From: Channallabes apus
Taxonomy: Eukaryota > Chordata > Actinopteri > Siluriformes > Clariidae
NCBI GenBank assembly: GCA_030522415.1
Contig: CM060105.1
Span: forward strand, 15,557,277-15,621,276
Direction of reading: 5' to 3'
DNA: 64,000 nucleotides
This document shows, in pieces, positions 1 to 11,066 of the stretch. The notes beneath the pieces are model-generated. The model was not told the DNA's origin and made no database searches. It saw nothing but the letters and a program-made list of their open reading frames with translations. Every line of letters starts with the position of its first letter. Positions within the stretch are counted from its first letter, which is position 1. The position numbers were made by a program, and so were the translations under genes.

Positions 1-92
1 TTTAAATGAGCTGATCCTGCCTGCTTATCTAAAGGATAATTTGTGCCACAACTCAGATAAGTCAGAAAGTGCTGATTAATTAATAATTCTCT

Positions 93-440
93 CATTGCCT
101 ATACCGCTTTATCCTGTATACAGGGCCGCGGTATAGACAATGGCGGCCTGGAGTGTATCCCAGGAGACGAGGCGGGGTACTCCCTGAATGCCTATCTATT
201 ACAGGTCACACATGTACGCACACATACTCTATACGCACTCTTTCACACACTACAGGCAATTTGGGAATGCTAGATAGCCTAATCTGTATGTCTTTGGACT
301 GTGGGAGGAAACTGGTGTACCCAGAGGAAACCCACCGGGCACAGGGAGAACATGCATGCACACAGACCCTGAGACAGGAATCGAACCCAGACCCTGGAGG
401 TGCGAAGTGACAGTGCTCACCACTACCCCAAAGTGCCACC
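93..440 (-). mobile_element. tRNA-derived SINE (family A), near full length
   Basis: Read on the minus strand this has a tRNA-like head with A-box and B-box type sequence near 380-440, a body with the phrase 'ggactgtgggagg' in plus-strand form near 296, and a 3' end near 93-115 ending in 'ataccgctttatcc' (plus strand). The same layout recurs at 16400-16766, 31942-32156 and elsewhere in this window. It is somewhat decayed. Short reading frames here are repeat sequence and not genes. Confidence 0.75.
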
Positions 441-944
441 TAATTTTCTGTAGCAGTACTTTTAATATGTTACCATTTCATGATCTTAGACTTGTATAGT
501 GGTCACGCTACAAGATCTATGATTTAAGGGTTTACAAACAGATTGTTGATATTGTTGGTACGTTTTCTGTAAGGTGATATTTATGTTTCACTTCTTGATC
601 TTTGTGCACCATATGAACCCACACACCTATAGCAATATTTTTTCTAAACATATTAAAGTTATTTATTTAATTATTTGTTCAATTCCCACCCAATGGTCAA
701 AACCCCAGCCACTGGATGCAGTGCCGGTCCCAAGCCCGGATAAAATGGGAGGGTTGTGTCAGGTAGGGAAAAACTTGTGCCAAATTTGGTATGGATCGGA
801 TGGTCCGCTGTGGCGACACCTCGATTGGGAGTTTTCAAACAATGACTTCTTTAGGGCAAAAAATACTTCTTCATGAAGAAGTCATAAGAACCCACATCTC
901 TTTCTTTTCTCCAAGAGATTTAAAAAAACTGTACTCTTAGTGTA
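441..944. other. Unassigned DNA before the Tc1 element
   Basis: AT-rich sequence with no recognisable gene. A 100-codon frame at 574-876 has no family signature and no splice context, so I do not call it. Confidence 0.5.
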
Positions 945-2564
945 CAGTGGTGTGAAAAACTATTTGCCCCCCTCCTGATTTCTTATTCTTTTTCATGTTT
1001 GTCACACAAAATGTTTCTGATCATCAAACACATTTAACTATTAGTCAAAGATAACACAAGTAAACACAAAATGCAGTTTTTAAATGAGGGGTTTTATTAT
1101 TTAGGGAGAAAAAAAATCCAAACCTACATGGCCCTGTGTGAAAAAGTAATTGCCCCCTGAACCTAATAACTGGTTGGGCCACCCTTAGCAGCAATAACTG
1201 CAATCAAGCGTTTGCGATAACTTGCAACGAGTCTTTTACAGCGCTCTGGAGGAATTTTGGCCCACTCATCTTTGCAGAATTGTTGTAATTCAGCTTTATT
1301 TGAGGGTTTTCTAGCATGAACCGCCTTTTTAAGGTCATGCCACAACATCTCAATAGGATTCAGGTCAGGACTTTGACTAGGCCACTCCAAAGTCTTCATT
1401 TTGTTTTTCTTCAGCCATTCAGAGGTGGATTTGCTGGTGTGTTTTGGGTCATTGTCCTGCTGCAGCACCCAAGATTGCTTCAGCTTGAGTTGACGAACAG
1501 ATGGCCGGACATTCTCCTTCAGGATTTTTTGGTAGACAGTAGAATTCATGGTTCCATCTATCACAGCAAGCCTTCCAGGTCCTGAAGCAGCAAAACAACC
1601 CCAGACCATCACACTACCACCACCATATTTTACTGTTGGTATGATGTTCATTTTCTGAAATGCTGTGTTACTTTTATGCCAGATGTAATGGGACACGCAC
1701 CTTCCAAAAAGTTCAACTTTTGTCTCGTCGGTCCACAAGGTATTTTCCCAAAAGTCTTGGCAATCATTGAGATGTTTTTTAGCAAAATTGAGACGAGCCT
1801 TAATGTTCTTTTTGCTTAAAAGTGGTTTGCGCCTTGGAAATCTGCCATGCAGACCGTTTTTGCCCAGTCTCTTTCTTATGGTGGAGTCGTGAACACTGAC
1901 CTTAATTGAGGCAAGTGAGGCCTGCAGTTCTTTAGATGTTGTCCTGGGGTCTTTTGTGGACTCTCGGATGAGTTGTCTCTGCGCTCTTGGGGTAATTTTG
2001 GTCGGCCGGCCACTCCTGGGAAGGTTCACCACTGTTCCATGTTTTTGCCATTTGTGGGTAATGGCTCTCACTGTGGTTCGCTGGAGTCCCAAAGCTTTAG
2101 AAATGGTTTTATAACCTTTACCAGACTGATGGAGCTCAATTACTTTTGTTCTCATTTGTTCCTGAATTTCTTTGGATCTTGGCATGATGTCTAGCTTTTG
2201 AGGTGCATTTGGTCTACTTCTCTGTGTCAGGTAGCTCCTATTTAAGTGATTTCTTGATTGAAACAGGTGTGGCAGTAATCAGGCCTGGGGGTGACTACAG
2301 AAATTGAACTCAGGTGTGATAAACCACAGTTAAGTTATTTTTTAACAAGGGGGGCAATCACTTTTTCACACAGGGCCATGTAGATTTGGAGTTTTGTTTC
2401 TCCCTTAATAATGTAAACCTTCATTTAAAAACTGCATTTTGTGTTCAATTATGTTATCTTTGACTAATAGTTAACGGATTTTGATGAGCAGAAACATTTA
2501 AGTGTGACAAACATGCAAAAGAATAAGAAATCAGGAAGGGGGCAAATAGTTTTTCACACCACTG
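945..2564 (-). mobile_element. Complete Tc1-like DNA transposon with intact transposase
   Basis: A 1620-bp element flanked by the TA dinucleotides expected of Tc1/mariner target duplication (943-944 and 2565-2566). Its ends are long inverted repeats of about 215 bp (about 945-1158 and 2346-2564), both starting with 'cagtggtgtgaaaaactatt' in element orientation. Between them lies one uninterrupted transposase gene on the minus strand. The two terminal repeats differ by scattered substitutions and small indels, so the copy is not brand new, yet gene and ends are both complete. Most fish Tc1 copies are riddled with stops, including the others in this window. Confidence 0.93.
1163..2185 (-). CDS. 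Tc1-like DD34E transposase, full length
   Basis: A 340-residue protein, the normal length for Tc1 transposases. It cuts and rejoins DNA at the element's inverted repeats and inserts it at TA dinucleotides. The N-terminal part (about 1-120) is a paired-type double helix-turn-helix region with the linker 'SGRPTK' near 58-63. The catalytic triad is intact: Asp153 in 'WTDETKVE', Asp244 in 'QQDNDPKHTS' and Glu279 in 'PDLNPIE', with 34 residues between the second Asp and the Glu. A glycine-rich box 'YGGGSVMVWGCF' lies near 187-198. The protein ends in the usual 'AAKGG.TSY'. No frameshift or premature stop is present. The ATG at 2183-2185 fits the family start 'MPRSKE'. Catalytic activity is not shown by sequence alone. 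Confidence 0.95.
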   Translation of the reverse strand: MPRSKEIQEQMRTKVIELHQSGKGYKTISKALGLQRTTVRAITHKWQKHGTVVNLPRSGRPTKITPRAQRQLIRESTKDPRTTSKELQASLASIKVSVHDSTIRKRLGKNGLHGRFPRRKPLLSKKNIKARLNFAKKHLNDCQDFWENTLWTDETKVELFGRCVSHYIWHKSNTAFQKMNIIPTVKYGGGSVMVWGCFAASGPGRLAVIDGTMNSTVYQKILKENVRPSVRQLKLKQSWVLQQDNDPKHTSKSTSEWLKKNKMKTLEWPSQSPDLNPIEMLWHDLKKAVHARKPSNKAELQQFCKDEWAKIPPERCKRLVASYRKRLIAVIAAKGGPTSY

Positions 2565-3466
2565 TATGTACACTTGAGTTAGTAAACCAGTGTCGGGTTG
2601 CATTCATGGACAAAACACTTCTGTAAGTCGGTCTGGAGAAGACGATCTGCTTAAAGCCATAACTGTGAAATGTAAAGCAGATGATGTCGCTACACAGTGC
2701 AGAAAAACCTGTGTTGTTACTTCAAGGTCTGACTATTCTAATGCCTTGCTGGCTTAATGTTCCAGTATGCATTAGTATTGGCACTGCTTAGTAACATGCA
2801 TGTCAGACACCTGCTTGGGACCCCAGGCCAGTAGGGGCAGCTGAGAGCTGACAAACTTATTTTTTATTTATAAGATAATGATGATGAATGCTGGTTGGAG
2901 AGGTCCCTTGCAAATTGTTGTGTACAGCCCCAACATACTCTATAATCGCGTCAATGAAGTATCCAGGGTCCTTACTAGAACCAGACTTTTAAAAAATCAC
3001 ATATCCTTTATGTTTTTCACATTGTATTCCCCTGCAATGATTGTCCTGAAGCTAAAATACTATTAATCTATAAAGCACTAAGAAACAACTACTGATCCAT
3101 AAAGTCTATAAAGCACTAAATGGTCTCGCATCACAACTTGAATGAGCCTTTGACCCTTTTTTCATCTGCCTGCTTAGTCAGAATGTTCAGGTTGTTTATT
3201 AGTACCTAGAATTATAAACGGTACAGAAAAATGCTTTTTCCTACAAATTCTACAGAATAGCCTTCTAGATTGGAAACCTATTTGTTTAATATCTTAATTG
3301 ATCTCCTGACTTTTAGGTAATTGTCCTGATCTAGGGGTTTAAGGGTATAAAGAGATCTGATTAATTACCGGCATGTTTCTAAACTCTATTAGACTGATGG
3401 AATAGTTTTGATTCTGTTATTTAACAGTCCAATTTTTTAATTATTATTTTTAGTACTGAAGTCATC
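2565..3466. other. Upstream region of the rbm43-like gene
   Basis: No coding sequence recognised. A piece near 2590-2650 resembles the 3' end of family B SINEs. A pyrimidine-rich stretch ending in 'ttttag' at 3453 lies 13 bp before the rbm43-like ATG, so the first coding exon may begin at 3454 with an untranslated exon further upstream. No clear TATA box or CpG island is seen. Confidence 0.45.
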
Positions 3467-5621
3467 ATGGAGCCAATGGTTATTAAAGTGCATGGAGTTC
3501 CAGACATTTCTTCTCATGATCGAATGACTGATCAGTTAAAGATACACTTCCTGAAGCGGAGCAATTGTGGTGAAGATGTTTTAATGGTAATTTACCCAAC
3601 TTCCACTCCAGGCCAGGCTTATGTCATTTTTGAATCTGCTGAAGGTATGAAAGACAGATACACACTCACTGTCCATTGCAGTCTTGACATAGCACTGTCT
3701 GTAAAAACCTTTAAACAATATCGTGTCTTTCTTTTTTGTTAGTTCCCAAAGTCTTGGAATGGAAACATCTTTTGGAAGTAGACAACAGATTTTACCCAAT
3801 AGGTGTAAAGAAAGCTCATTTGTCTGAGGTAAAACCATTTTCTTAACATATATTCGTACATATACAAAATACAGTGCCCAGATCCCCAGATTTCCTGAAC
3901 ATGACCAAACCAATAAACCACATCTTTGTTTAAGTTTATTTGTGCTGTTTCAGGTGGACATGCCAGTCGAGACTTCTCTGGATTTGAGTATGTTCCCAAA
4001 GCAAGAAAAGACAGTCATGAAGCGCCTTGGAAATTATGGCTTTATCATAAAAGATATCAAATCGAGCCACGTTCAGCTTCATGGCTCCTTCTTGAAGCTA
4101 AAGCTCTTACGCAATAAGCTTATGCAGCTTCAGGGTCATGAACATCAGTCACATGAGAGATCCCCAACAGCTCTTCACAATGGCTCTACTTTGGGGTACG
4201 ACATGGACATAAGGCGTAATAGTGTGGACTACAGATATGGCCCTAAGTCTGTCTCAAAGAACGATGCTGTTAGATGGCTTGATAGTGAACCAGCATCATT
4301 GTCATCTTTAAATATACATCCAACAGTATATGGATCCTCCAGGAGTCATCAAAGCAGTTTTTCATCTTATGCTGAAAGAAATTCAAGCAGTCCAGTGAAT
4401 AATGTTTCTCAAAAATATCACAAACGACACAACCATAATGAACTGCTTGCCCAAAGACGAAGCCCCATTGGTGATGGTGCATCATCATCAATATCAGAAA
4501 ATTATTCATCTGGTCTCACCCTGCTACACCACACATCTCCACTGAATATAGATTCAGCCTCAAGTGGATCCCCCAGGAGTCTACAAAGCAGTTACAGCTC
4601 GACTTTTGGAAGTACTAGTTATGCAGTGGACACTGGTATTACAAAATATACCCAACACGAGCAACATGTCATTGGCAATGCAATGGTTACTCATAGAGCA
4701 AGCCCCCTTGTTGATGTTCCATCACCATCAAAAAACTCTACATCCAGCCCCAACATGCAACACCACACACATTCCAGGGATTCAGCCTCAGGTGGATCCT
4801 TTAGGAGGCGTTCAAGCTTTGATAGAGATACTGGGGCCAGCTCATCTTCAAGCAGTCCCTCATCTTCGAGTGAAGGAAAGACAAGCTTTCCAGTGGACAC
4901 AGATATTATAAACTTTATACTCACTCAAATGGCAGATGATTTTAAGGTGATTGATGCTGAGATGATTTTAAGAGACGATGCTGGGGTTACAATGGTCAGA
5001 TTTTTGGGAAAGAACAGTGAGAAAGCTAAAGCATATCTTCTGGACACTATTGAAAAGATTGGACCTTTGTTGCGCACCCAAGTCATCGAGCTGAAGAAAT
5101 TTGACAATGCTGAAAAAATGAAGATCCTTCAGAGAATTGAGTGTAATAAAGACTTGGGTGTTACGATCACGCCTAGTGACGATTGTGTAAAGATTGTGGG
5201 GTACTCAAGCTTAAGCTTTGAGGTGATGCAAAAGATACTGGGAAACAACGATAACCGAGGAAGAGCCATGGAGAGAAATTCTAATCTCAGGAGAAGCTCC
5301 TCTTTACCCCGACAGTTTAAGTCGACTCCCCAATCCTGTAGTACAGATCCTGAATATCAGGCAGGTGCTCCAAAGACATATTCTCCCTCAAATTATCAAG
5401 AGACATCAGATGAAAGAAAAGCTTCGCAGGTTGTTCGAGGCCGTGAACAGACTCCAGACAGGAACCCCCAACACACACGCAGCAATTCAGCGTCTCGAGA
5501 CAATAGCAAGATAAGCAAGGAGCAGTCATTCAATCAATCAAAGAAGTCCACTGACACCCGAAAATTACTTGATATAAGTAAACCAAATATTTTTTTAAAA
5601 AGGCTTCAGACAAAGAAATAA
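3467..5621 (+). CDS. rbm43: RBM43-like RNA-binding protein (three coding exons, 643 aa)
   Basis: Coding exons are 3467-3644, 3743-3828 and 3954-5621; the donors start gtatga and gtaaaa, acceptors end in AG, and the phases (1, 0) join in frame. The N-terminal 90 residues form an RRM-like fold with 'VIYPTSTPGQAYVIFESAE', matching the RBM43 signature for this strand-loop-strand. Residues about 89-150 contain 'TSLDLSMF' and 'HGSFLKLKLLRNKL', also RBM43-like. Residues about 160-400 are a low-complexity serine-rich linker with degenerate internal repeats. Residues about 402-517 (from 'VDTDIINFIL' to 'VMQKILG') match the conserved C-terminal part of RBM43. The tail is basic and polar. Human RBM43 has about 357 residues, so the extra length is mostly linker and tail. 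Mammalian RBM43 is an interferon-responsive RNA-binding protein reported to repress translation of specific mRNAs; that role is not shown here. Another RBM43/NMI-related fish paralogue is possible. Confidence 0.75.
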
Positions 5622-6260
5622 TTCTACCCCCGCCCCCCCAAAAATAAATAAATAAATAAATAAAAACCTGACTAAATTGCTGTTTGTCAATTATATTTGC
5701 TGTTAAATAGAAAGTCAGCAATATAATCTATTAATATAATCACAGCAGTCACTAATTAGCCCTGATTTATTCTTTCTGGAATCAAATGAGGTAAAGTCAC
5801 ATAAAATTACCTGCTTTTGCAATTCTTCTGACACCTACTCTCACCATAAATCATCTCCCTTAATGCTTGGTTCATCTAATCCTCTAATCTAATCCAGTAG
5901 TTAAAGCAACTTTTTTTTTTCTGCTAAAACTTTTAGTTCAAATTTTGTTCTCATTTATCAGTAAATGTATTTTAGTTTATACTCTTTTTATATCGGATTT
6001 AAGCTTTTTTTTTTTTTTTGCTATCTAAATATGCAAATTAACCTACTACTATTATTGCATTTGCAACATAATGAATGTGTTATTTGCTATGTCATTTTAA
6101 GATAATAATGAAATAAACATAATAAATAATATATTTTGACAGTTTAATTTAATATGATTTCTTCATTCTTTATTTCTTAAATCCTGTAGCATCATATCTG
6201 GTGCACTTTATTCACCAGGATCATTTGTAAAATAAATTGTGTACGTTTTGTAAAAAAAAA
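5622..6260 (+). other. 3' untranslated region of the rbm43-like gene (inferred)
   Basis: AT-rich sequence after the stop codon. A short C-rich run and (AATA)n repeat lie directly after the stop at about 5628-5662. Several AATAAA hexamers follow. No reading frame is recognised. Confidence 0.5.
6231..6236 (+). terminator. Candidate poly(A) signal of the rbm43-like gene
   Basis: AATAAA followed within 20 bp by a GT-rich stretch 'ttgtgtacgttttgt', the usual downstream element order. Other AATAAA copies exist from 5643 onward, so the real site could be earlier. Confidence 0.4.
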
Positions 6261-6354
6261 AAAACAATAGGTTTATTTTAATAAACATTTATTTATAAAA
6301 TACCAATTAGAATTTTCATTTGAATTTTTATTCTGAAACTTTAATATGTATCAA

Positions 6355-6830
6355 TCACATGTAGTGATCCAGACCTCATCTGCCCTCTGCACCTACTGAC
6401 TCGTCCCTATGCTGAACTGGTCTTCATGTCAATGTAAATAATTTCTGTCATATTGACCTTTCACCTGCACAACACACAAGATGTTATATCATTTCTATCT
6501 GTTATCACCCTAATGAGGATGGGTTCCCTGTTGAGTCTGGTTCCTCTCAAGGTTTCCTCCTAATGCCATCTCAGGGAGTTTTTCCTTGCCACCGTCGCCG
6601 TCACCCTTGGCTTGCTCATCAGAGACATTTCATTCATCATTCATTCATCTCATTATTATCTAGACACATTTTTCTCACACATGCACACTTCCAATTATTT
6701 TCTTTTCTAAAAAATTTTTCATTTTTTGTAAATTTTCTTTCATTTTTGTGAAGCTGCTTTTAGACAATGACCATTGTTAAAAGCGCTATATAAATAAAAT
6801 TTAATTTAATTGAATTGAATGTAAATTTTT
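6355..6830 (+). mobile_element. 3' end of an L2/Rex-clade LINE
   Basis: Ends in 'gttaaaagcgctatataaat' followed by a degenerate TTGAAT-type tail, the same terminus seen in reverse at 18816-18890 and 44466-44548. The upstream part with 'ctcaaggtttcctcctaatg' and 'agggagtttttccttgccac' is a common fish LINE 3' region. No reverse transcriptase remains. Confidence 0.65.
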
Positions 6831-7745
6831 AATTGAATTACAAATTAAAATACAACTCGATTAAAAATAACATCAGTTTCTAAAATGATGGGAACACATG
6901 AATGAAATCTCTGAAAGTCAGTAGTACCCTGTTACATTCCATTTCATTTCGTTGAGATGGTTTATGAAAAAACTTTAATGCAGATGAAATTCATCAAGGG
7001 ATTATTTAGCTGTAGCTTTGAAAATTGAGCATACACTTCCTACAGCTTTTGCTATAGCATTGTAGATCATGGCTGATTCACTCCACCTTCATTATAAAAT
7101 GTTCCCTGGATTTTTAATGCATATTGATGAACGCCCAAAGGCCATATGTGAAACAAGTTTAAACAATCCTAACTGTAAGATTCACTTATGCATCATTAAC
7201 GATGAGTGATGGGTGATTTGAAGCTTTTGAGGTGAAGGTCAGGAACTATTAAAGTCATTGAGCACATCGCATGCTGATCAATTAACACTGGTATACACAC
7301 ATATAGTGTTGCAGACATGGTTAGAATGGGTTTGGTGTGAAACATGTCTCGATTATGATAAGCAGACACCTTACAAATGGAAAATGTTTTGTATCGGTTC
7401 TGGGCCTAGATCCATGGTCTTTCCCTTTTTCTATCTGTTTTACTCTCAATCTCAATCTGAAACATTATTTGGAGGTGAAATCGGAGTAAGGTTAGTTTAA
7501 TTTCACTGTTGACACGTTTAATAGCAACCTGTTCACACTTTGAAAATAAAACATAACTAGCAAGTTGGAAAAGGCATAAGTTTACTAATTCATACAGTAT
7601 TACGACATTTCCACAGCCGATACTTTAGATTTAGATGAATGAATCTGTCATGCAAAATGACTTTCAGTAATTACGTAATCATATATTAATCACATAATCA
7701 TGCATAATCTCATAATCATACATTAATCACACCATGTAATGCTTT
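6831..7745. other. Intergenic DNA without recognised features
   Basis: AT-rich unique-looking sequence. No gene, SINE or LINE recognised. Confidence 0.4.
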
Positions 7746-7749
7746 GCAA

Positions 7750-7846
7750 GGCGACATCATGGTATAATAGTTAGTGCTCTGGTCTCGCACCTCCAGGATC
7801 GAGGGTTCAAGTCCTCTGTGTGTGTGGAGTTTGCATGATGTGTGTG
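7750..7846 (+). mobile_element. SINE family A head (5' part)
   Basis: tRNA-like A box around 'gttagtgctctgg' and B box 'gggttcaagtcc', followed by 'tggagtttgcatg' as in other family A copies. It stops after about 100 bp. Confidence 0.65.
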
Positions 7847-7975
7847 CTTGTAAATGCATTTATATTTGGCATCATTACTGTTATGTGCTGTACGATGGCC
7901 TCAGTCAAGAAGGAACACCATAGCTTAGCATATCTCATAGTGCTGCTTACAGAAATTCAGAGCATTTTCTCTCTT

Positions 7976-8163
7976 ACACACACACACACACACTATGGGT
8001 ACACCAATTTACTTAATCTGCATGTCTTTGGGCTGTGGAAGAAAACCCATCAAAAGTTGCGGAAAACATGCAAACTCCCCACATACAGACCTGAGGTGGG
8101 AGTCGAACCCTCGACCCTGGGTGTATGATGCCACAGTGCTAACCACTATACCACTGTTCTGCC
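7976..8163 (-). mobile_element. SINE family A, opposite orientation to its neighbour
   Basis: The reverse complement carries the tRNA-like head ('gtgctaaccactatacc' on the plus strand near 8135) and body ('catgtctttgggctgtgg' near 8020). With the copy at 7750-7846 it forms a head-to-head inverted pair about 130 bp apart. Confidence 0.7.
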
Positions 8164-8496
8164 TTCAGTATGCACAGTAAGTATTATAATGTTTAATAGC
8201 TATATAAGCCCCTGTTCCAGTGACCAGCTGGGGGCAGTATGGAAATGAATCAATGAATAAACCCATGTGTTGGATTTGGTAAAACATAAGCATAATATTT
8301 GAAAATTTGGTTTACAAGCCTTACTGTCCAGTGTGTATGTGTTTATCCCTTAACATTTACCATAGAGTATATAGAAAGTGAATGAAGTGATTTACATTAA
8401 TTGATTCTTTATGCTAAACACATAACCTTCTGTTATCAATGATTCTTGCAGGCACTAATCAACACTGAGTTTAAAATTTGTTCTTTCTATAATAAC

Positions 8497-8527
<31 letters not shown>

Positions 8528-9340
8528 TCTGATATGGATTTATTTTCCTGTGCATACAAATGTAACTTATTTTCAGTTTTTTAAGGTCTGTTTTTAAGGT
8601 CTGTATTTTTGACTTAACAATTATGTGTGCGCTTTGTAACCTATCCAGTTTTTATGATACCACTTAATTTTTCTATTTAATTTTAATTTCCACTTAATTG
8701 ACTTCCAAAGCTTTGAAACATTATTGTGATGATCAAATCAATTCCAATCATGCAGATATAGAATAAATCTTAAAATGGGGTGGATAACAAGATGATTTTA
8801 TTGTGTTTTGTTTTATATACTGTACATGTAGTTAATTGTACGTGTTTCTTTACATCTGAGATTACTGAAGAACAAATGACTCAACACATTACAGTAACAC
8901 AGTTTACAGATAAAAGAGGATGGGATGGGCAAATAGAAACTCATTGATACCTAGACCTCAGTAGTTTCAGATACCTTCAACTTTCTGCAATTACAGGTTC
9001 TTTTTAGAAAGTTCTAAAATGGTTGGCATAACCTAAAATATTGCTGGCTTGGAAGAAAAACTAATTGGAATGTACTATTACTTTTTAATTCTTCAATGTA
9101 TTTATATCCAGCTACAGTACAATGTCTTCGTGCTGTAATTGTGGAAACAATTATTAATCTTAATTAAAAAAATGTAGATAGGACTTTTAAAAAATTTGCA
9201 GCTTGAACTATTAGATGTGTCCGCCATGGCTTGACACGCTTGTTGATCAGGAGGGACACACATAGTTTATTCACAGATCAAACAGGAATAAAAGTCCTGA
9301 GCTAAATGTAACACATCCTGTATCATGTTCTTCCACTACT
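8164..9340. other. Intergenic DNA with an (AAT)n microsatellite
   Basis: AT-rich sequence with an (ATA/AAT)n run at about 8490-8527. Nothing else recognised. Confidence 0.4.
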
Positions 9341-9344
9341 AAAT

Positions 9345-9660
9345 AAATCCTTTCTGTTCTGTTGTAGGTGGTGGAATGAACTATTTCTTCAATACTTGGA
9401 CTAATTACCAGCACCCCCCCCCCCCCCGCCCCTAAAAAAAGAAAAAGCCCAGTTGTGTTTGATTGACGGAACTTATGTAAAAAGTGTGCTATATTTAATT
9501 CTATTTTTGCTTCTATTTATTGTATTTTTCTTTCTTACATTTTTATTTCTTGTTTTATTTACTTTTCCTTGTCTCAATTTTTTTTTAATCAAAGCAACTG
9601 TATGACCAAGACAAAGCAATTTCCCTCTGGGATTAATAAAGTTCTTTGAATCTTGAATCT
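9345..9660 (+). mobile_element. Probable LINE 3' fragment with TCTTGAA-type tail
   Basis: Ends in 'ctctgggattaataaagttc' and 'tttgaatcttgaatctt', a terminus typical of fish LINEs. A 15-base poly-C run sits near 9413-9427. No coding part remains. Confidence 0.45.
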
Positions 9661-9699
9661 TAGTTAGTAACCTAGTAACTCAGTGTAAGTATCTATCCA

Positions 9700-9765
9700 G
9701 TGACGTAAACTTCAATGCACTTTTTGTAAGTCGCTCTGGATAATACCTAATACCTAAATGTAAAT
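9700..9765 (+). mobile_element. SINE family B 3' fragment
   Basis: Contains 'gtaagtcgctctggataa' and 'cctaaatgtaaataaa', matching the 3' end of the family B copy at 53797-53982. Confidence 0.5.
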
Positions 9766-10568
9766 AAAGGTACATGTATATTCCAAGATGGCAACGGGAC
9801 ACAAATTGTGAAAGAGTGGTTCAGGGAGCCTGAGACATCATTTCTCACTCTCCCATCAACAATACAAGATCTTGGAGAGTAATAAATGTAAAAAAAAAAA
9901 TGTTATGAAATTGCATAAGCTTATCTGATTCCACTACAAATGTGTGCCACAATCAATGCAAAAAGTGATCCAACAAAATATCATAATGTATAATTTGATG
10001 ACTTTTTTTGGCCAGCCAGTGTATGTAAAAGTCAAATAATATGAAAATAAATGAAAAACATAAACAATTGGTAAGAAGTCGTGGGAAAAGGATATGGAAG
10101 GCCTGTGGTGATCTGCTATGGAAATGTATAATGATGGTCAACATTGAGTTTTGTATCTATGGGTACAAACTGTGCATATGCATGTGCATAAAAAAGTGAG
10201 GCAATAACTGTTGATATGACGAGAAGTACATTGTTTTGTTCCTGTTTCGCAACATTTGATCTAACTATAGACCTATGCATACAGACTAGGAAACTTCATG
10301 ACCGTTATCTTTGAGTTTTCCTCTGAAGCTCGTTTGAAACAAATAAAATTTCTCCTACTTTTGCCCCAATTACCAACATTTTCGATAGTTTTAATCAGCC
10401 TTACAGACAATCTATATACACCAGTTAATACGATGTATCCCAGTTAACTGCACCATTAGTCCTACCATTAGTACTTCTCTGTTCATTCTTCTTTACATGG
10501 TGTTCTTTTCAGCCTTGTGTTTTTAGTGTTGATGGAGGTTGGTCTTCGCTGTGATGTCAGGTCTTTAC

Positions 10569-10922
10569 ATTTCCTCTCTTTAGTACTTCGGTAATGGGCT
10601 TCAGATAAAGGAACCTGCATATAATTTAAAGCGGTTTCGGTTTCCCACGAGTCTCATCTGCATACATCTTGAGGACTGATCTCGAGCCAGGAAATGCTGT
10701 GTTTATTCCCAAAAGATAACATTCCAGTGCAGCATTGCAGCTCCTGTACCCCCAACACACACACACATACAAATACACATACGCTATAGAACATTACATG
10801 CAATCTGTGTGTGAGAAAAGGATATAGCTATAGAGAGACATGTTACGGAAGAACTGCTCAGGCATGATACTCTCCACACACATACACACCACAGGATGAC
10901 GTGCTGTAGCATACAAACCACA
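10569..10922 (+). promoter_or_regulatory. Candidate blood-cell regulatory cluster upstream of myo1g
   Basis: Within 80 bp there is an ETS/PU.1-like site (10569-10577, reverse complement AGAGGAAAT), a GATA motif (AGATAA, 10603-10608), an AT-rich TATA-like stretch (about 10617-10629) and an ISRE/IRF-like site (10633-10646, GGTTTCGGTTTCCC, one base off the AGTTTCNNTTTCNC form). A RUNX-type AACCACA lies at 10916-10922. MYO1G is a haematopoietic myosin in mammals, so this set is biologically sensible. Motifs this short occur by chance, and the transcription start is unknown. Confidence 0.4.
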
Positions 10923-11066
10923 GCTCTTGCCTAAATGCAGCCCCACATGAACCATGAGCAAAAAGAAGGCTTAAGCCACACCCAGTCTTTTCTACCGGCT
11001 TGCACTACTTCCCTCTCTTTCTGTCTTTTCTACCATCATCCACTCGTCTCTCCATCTGCTGCAGGG

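Noticed and set aside
574..876. 100-codon frame upstream of the Tc1 element
   Set aside because: No homologous motif and no splice context; AT-rich chance frame.
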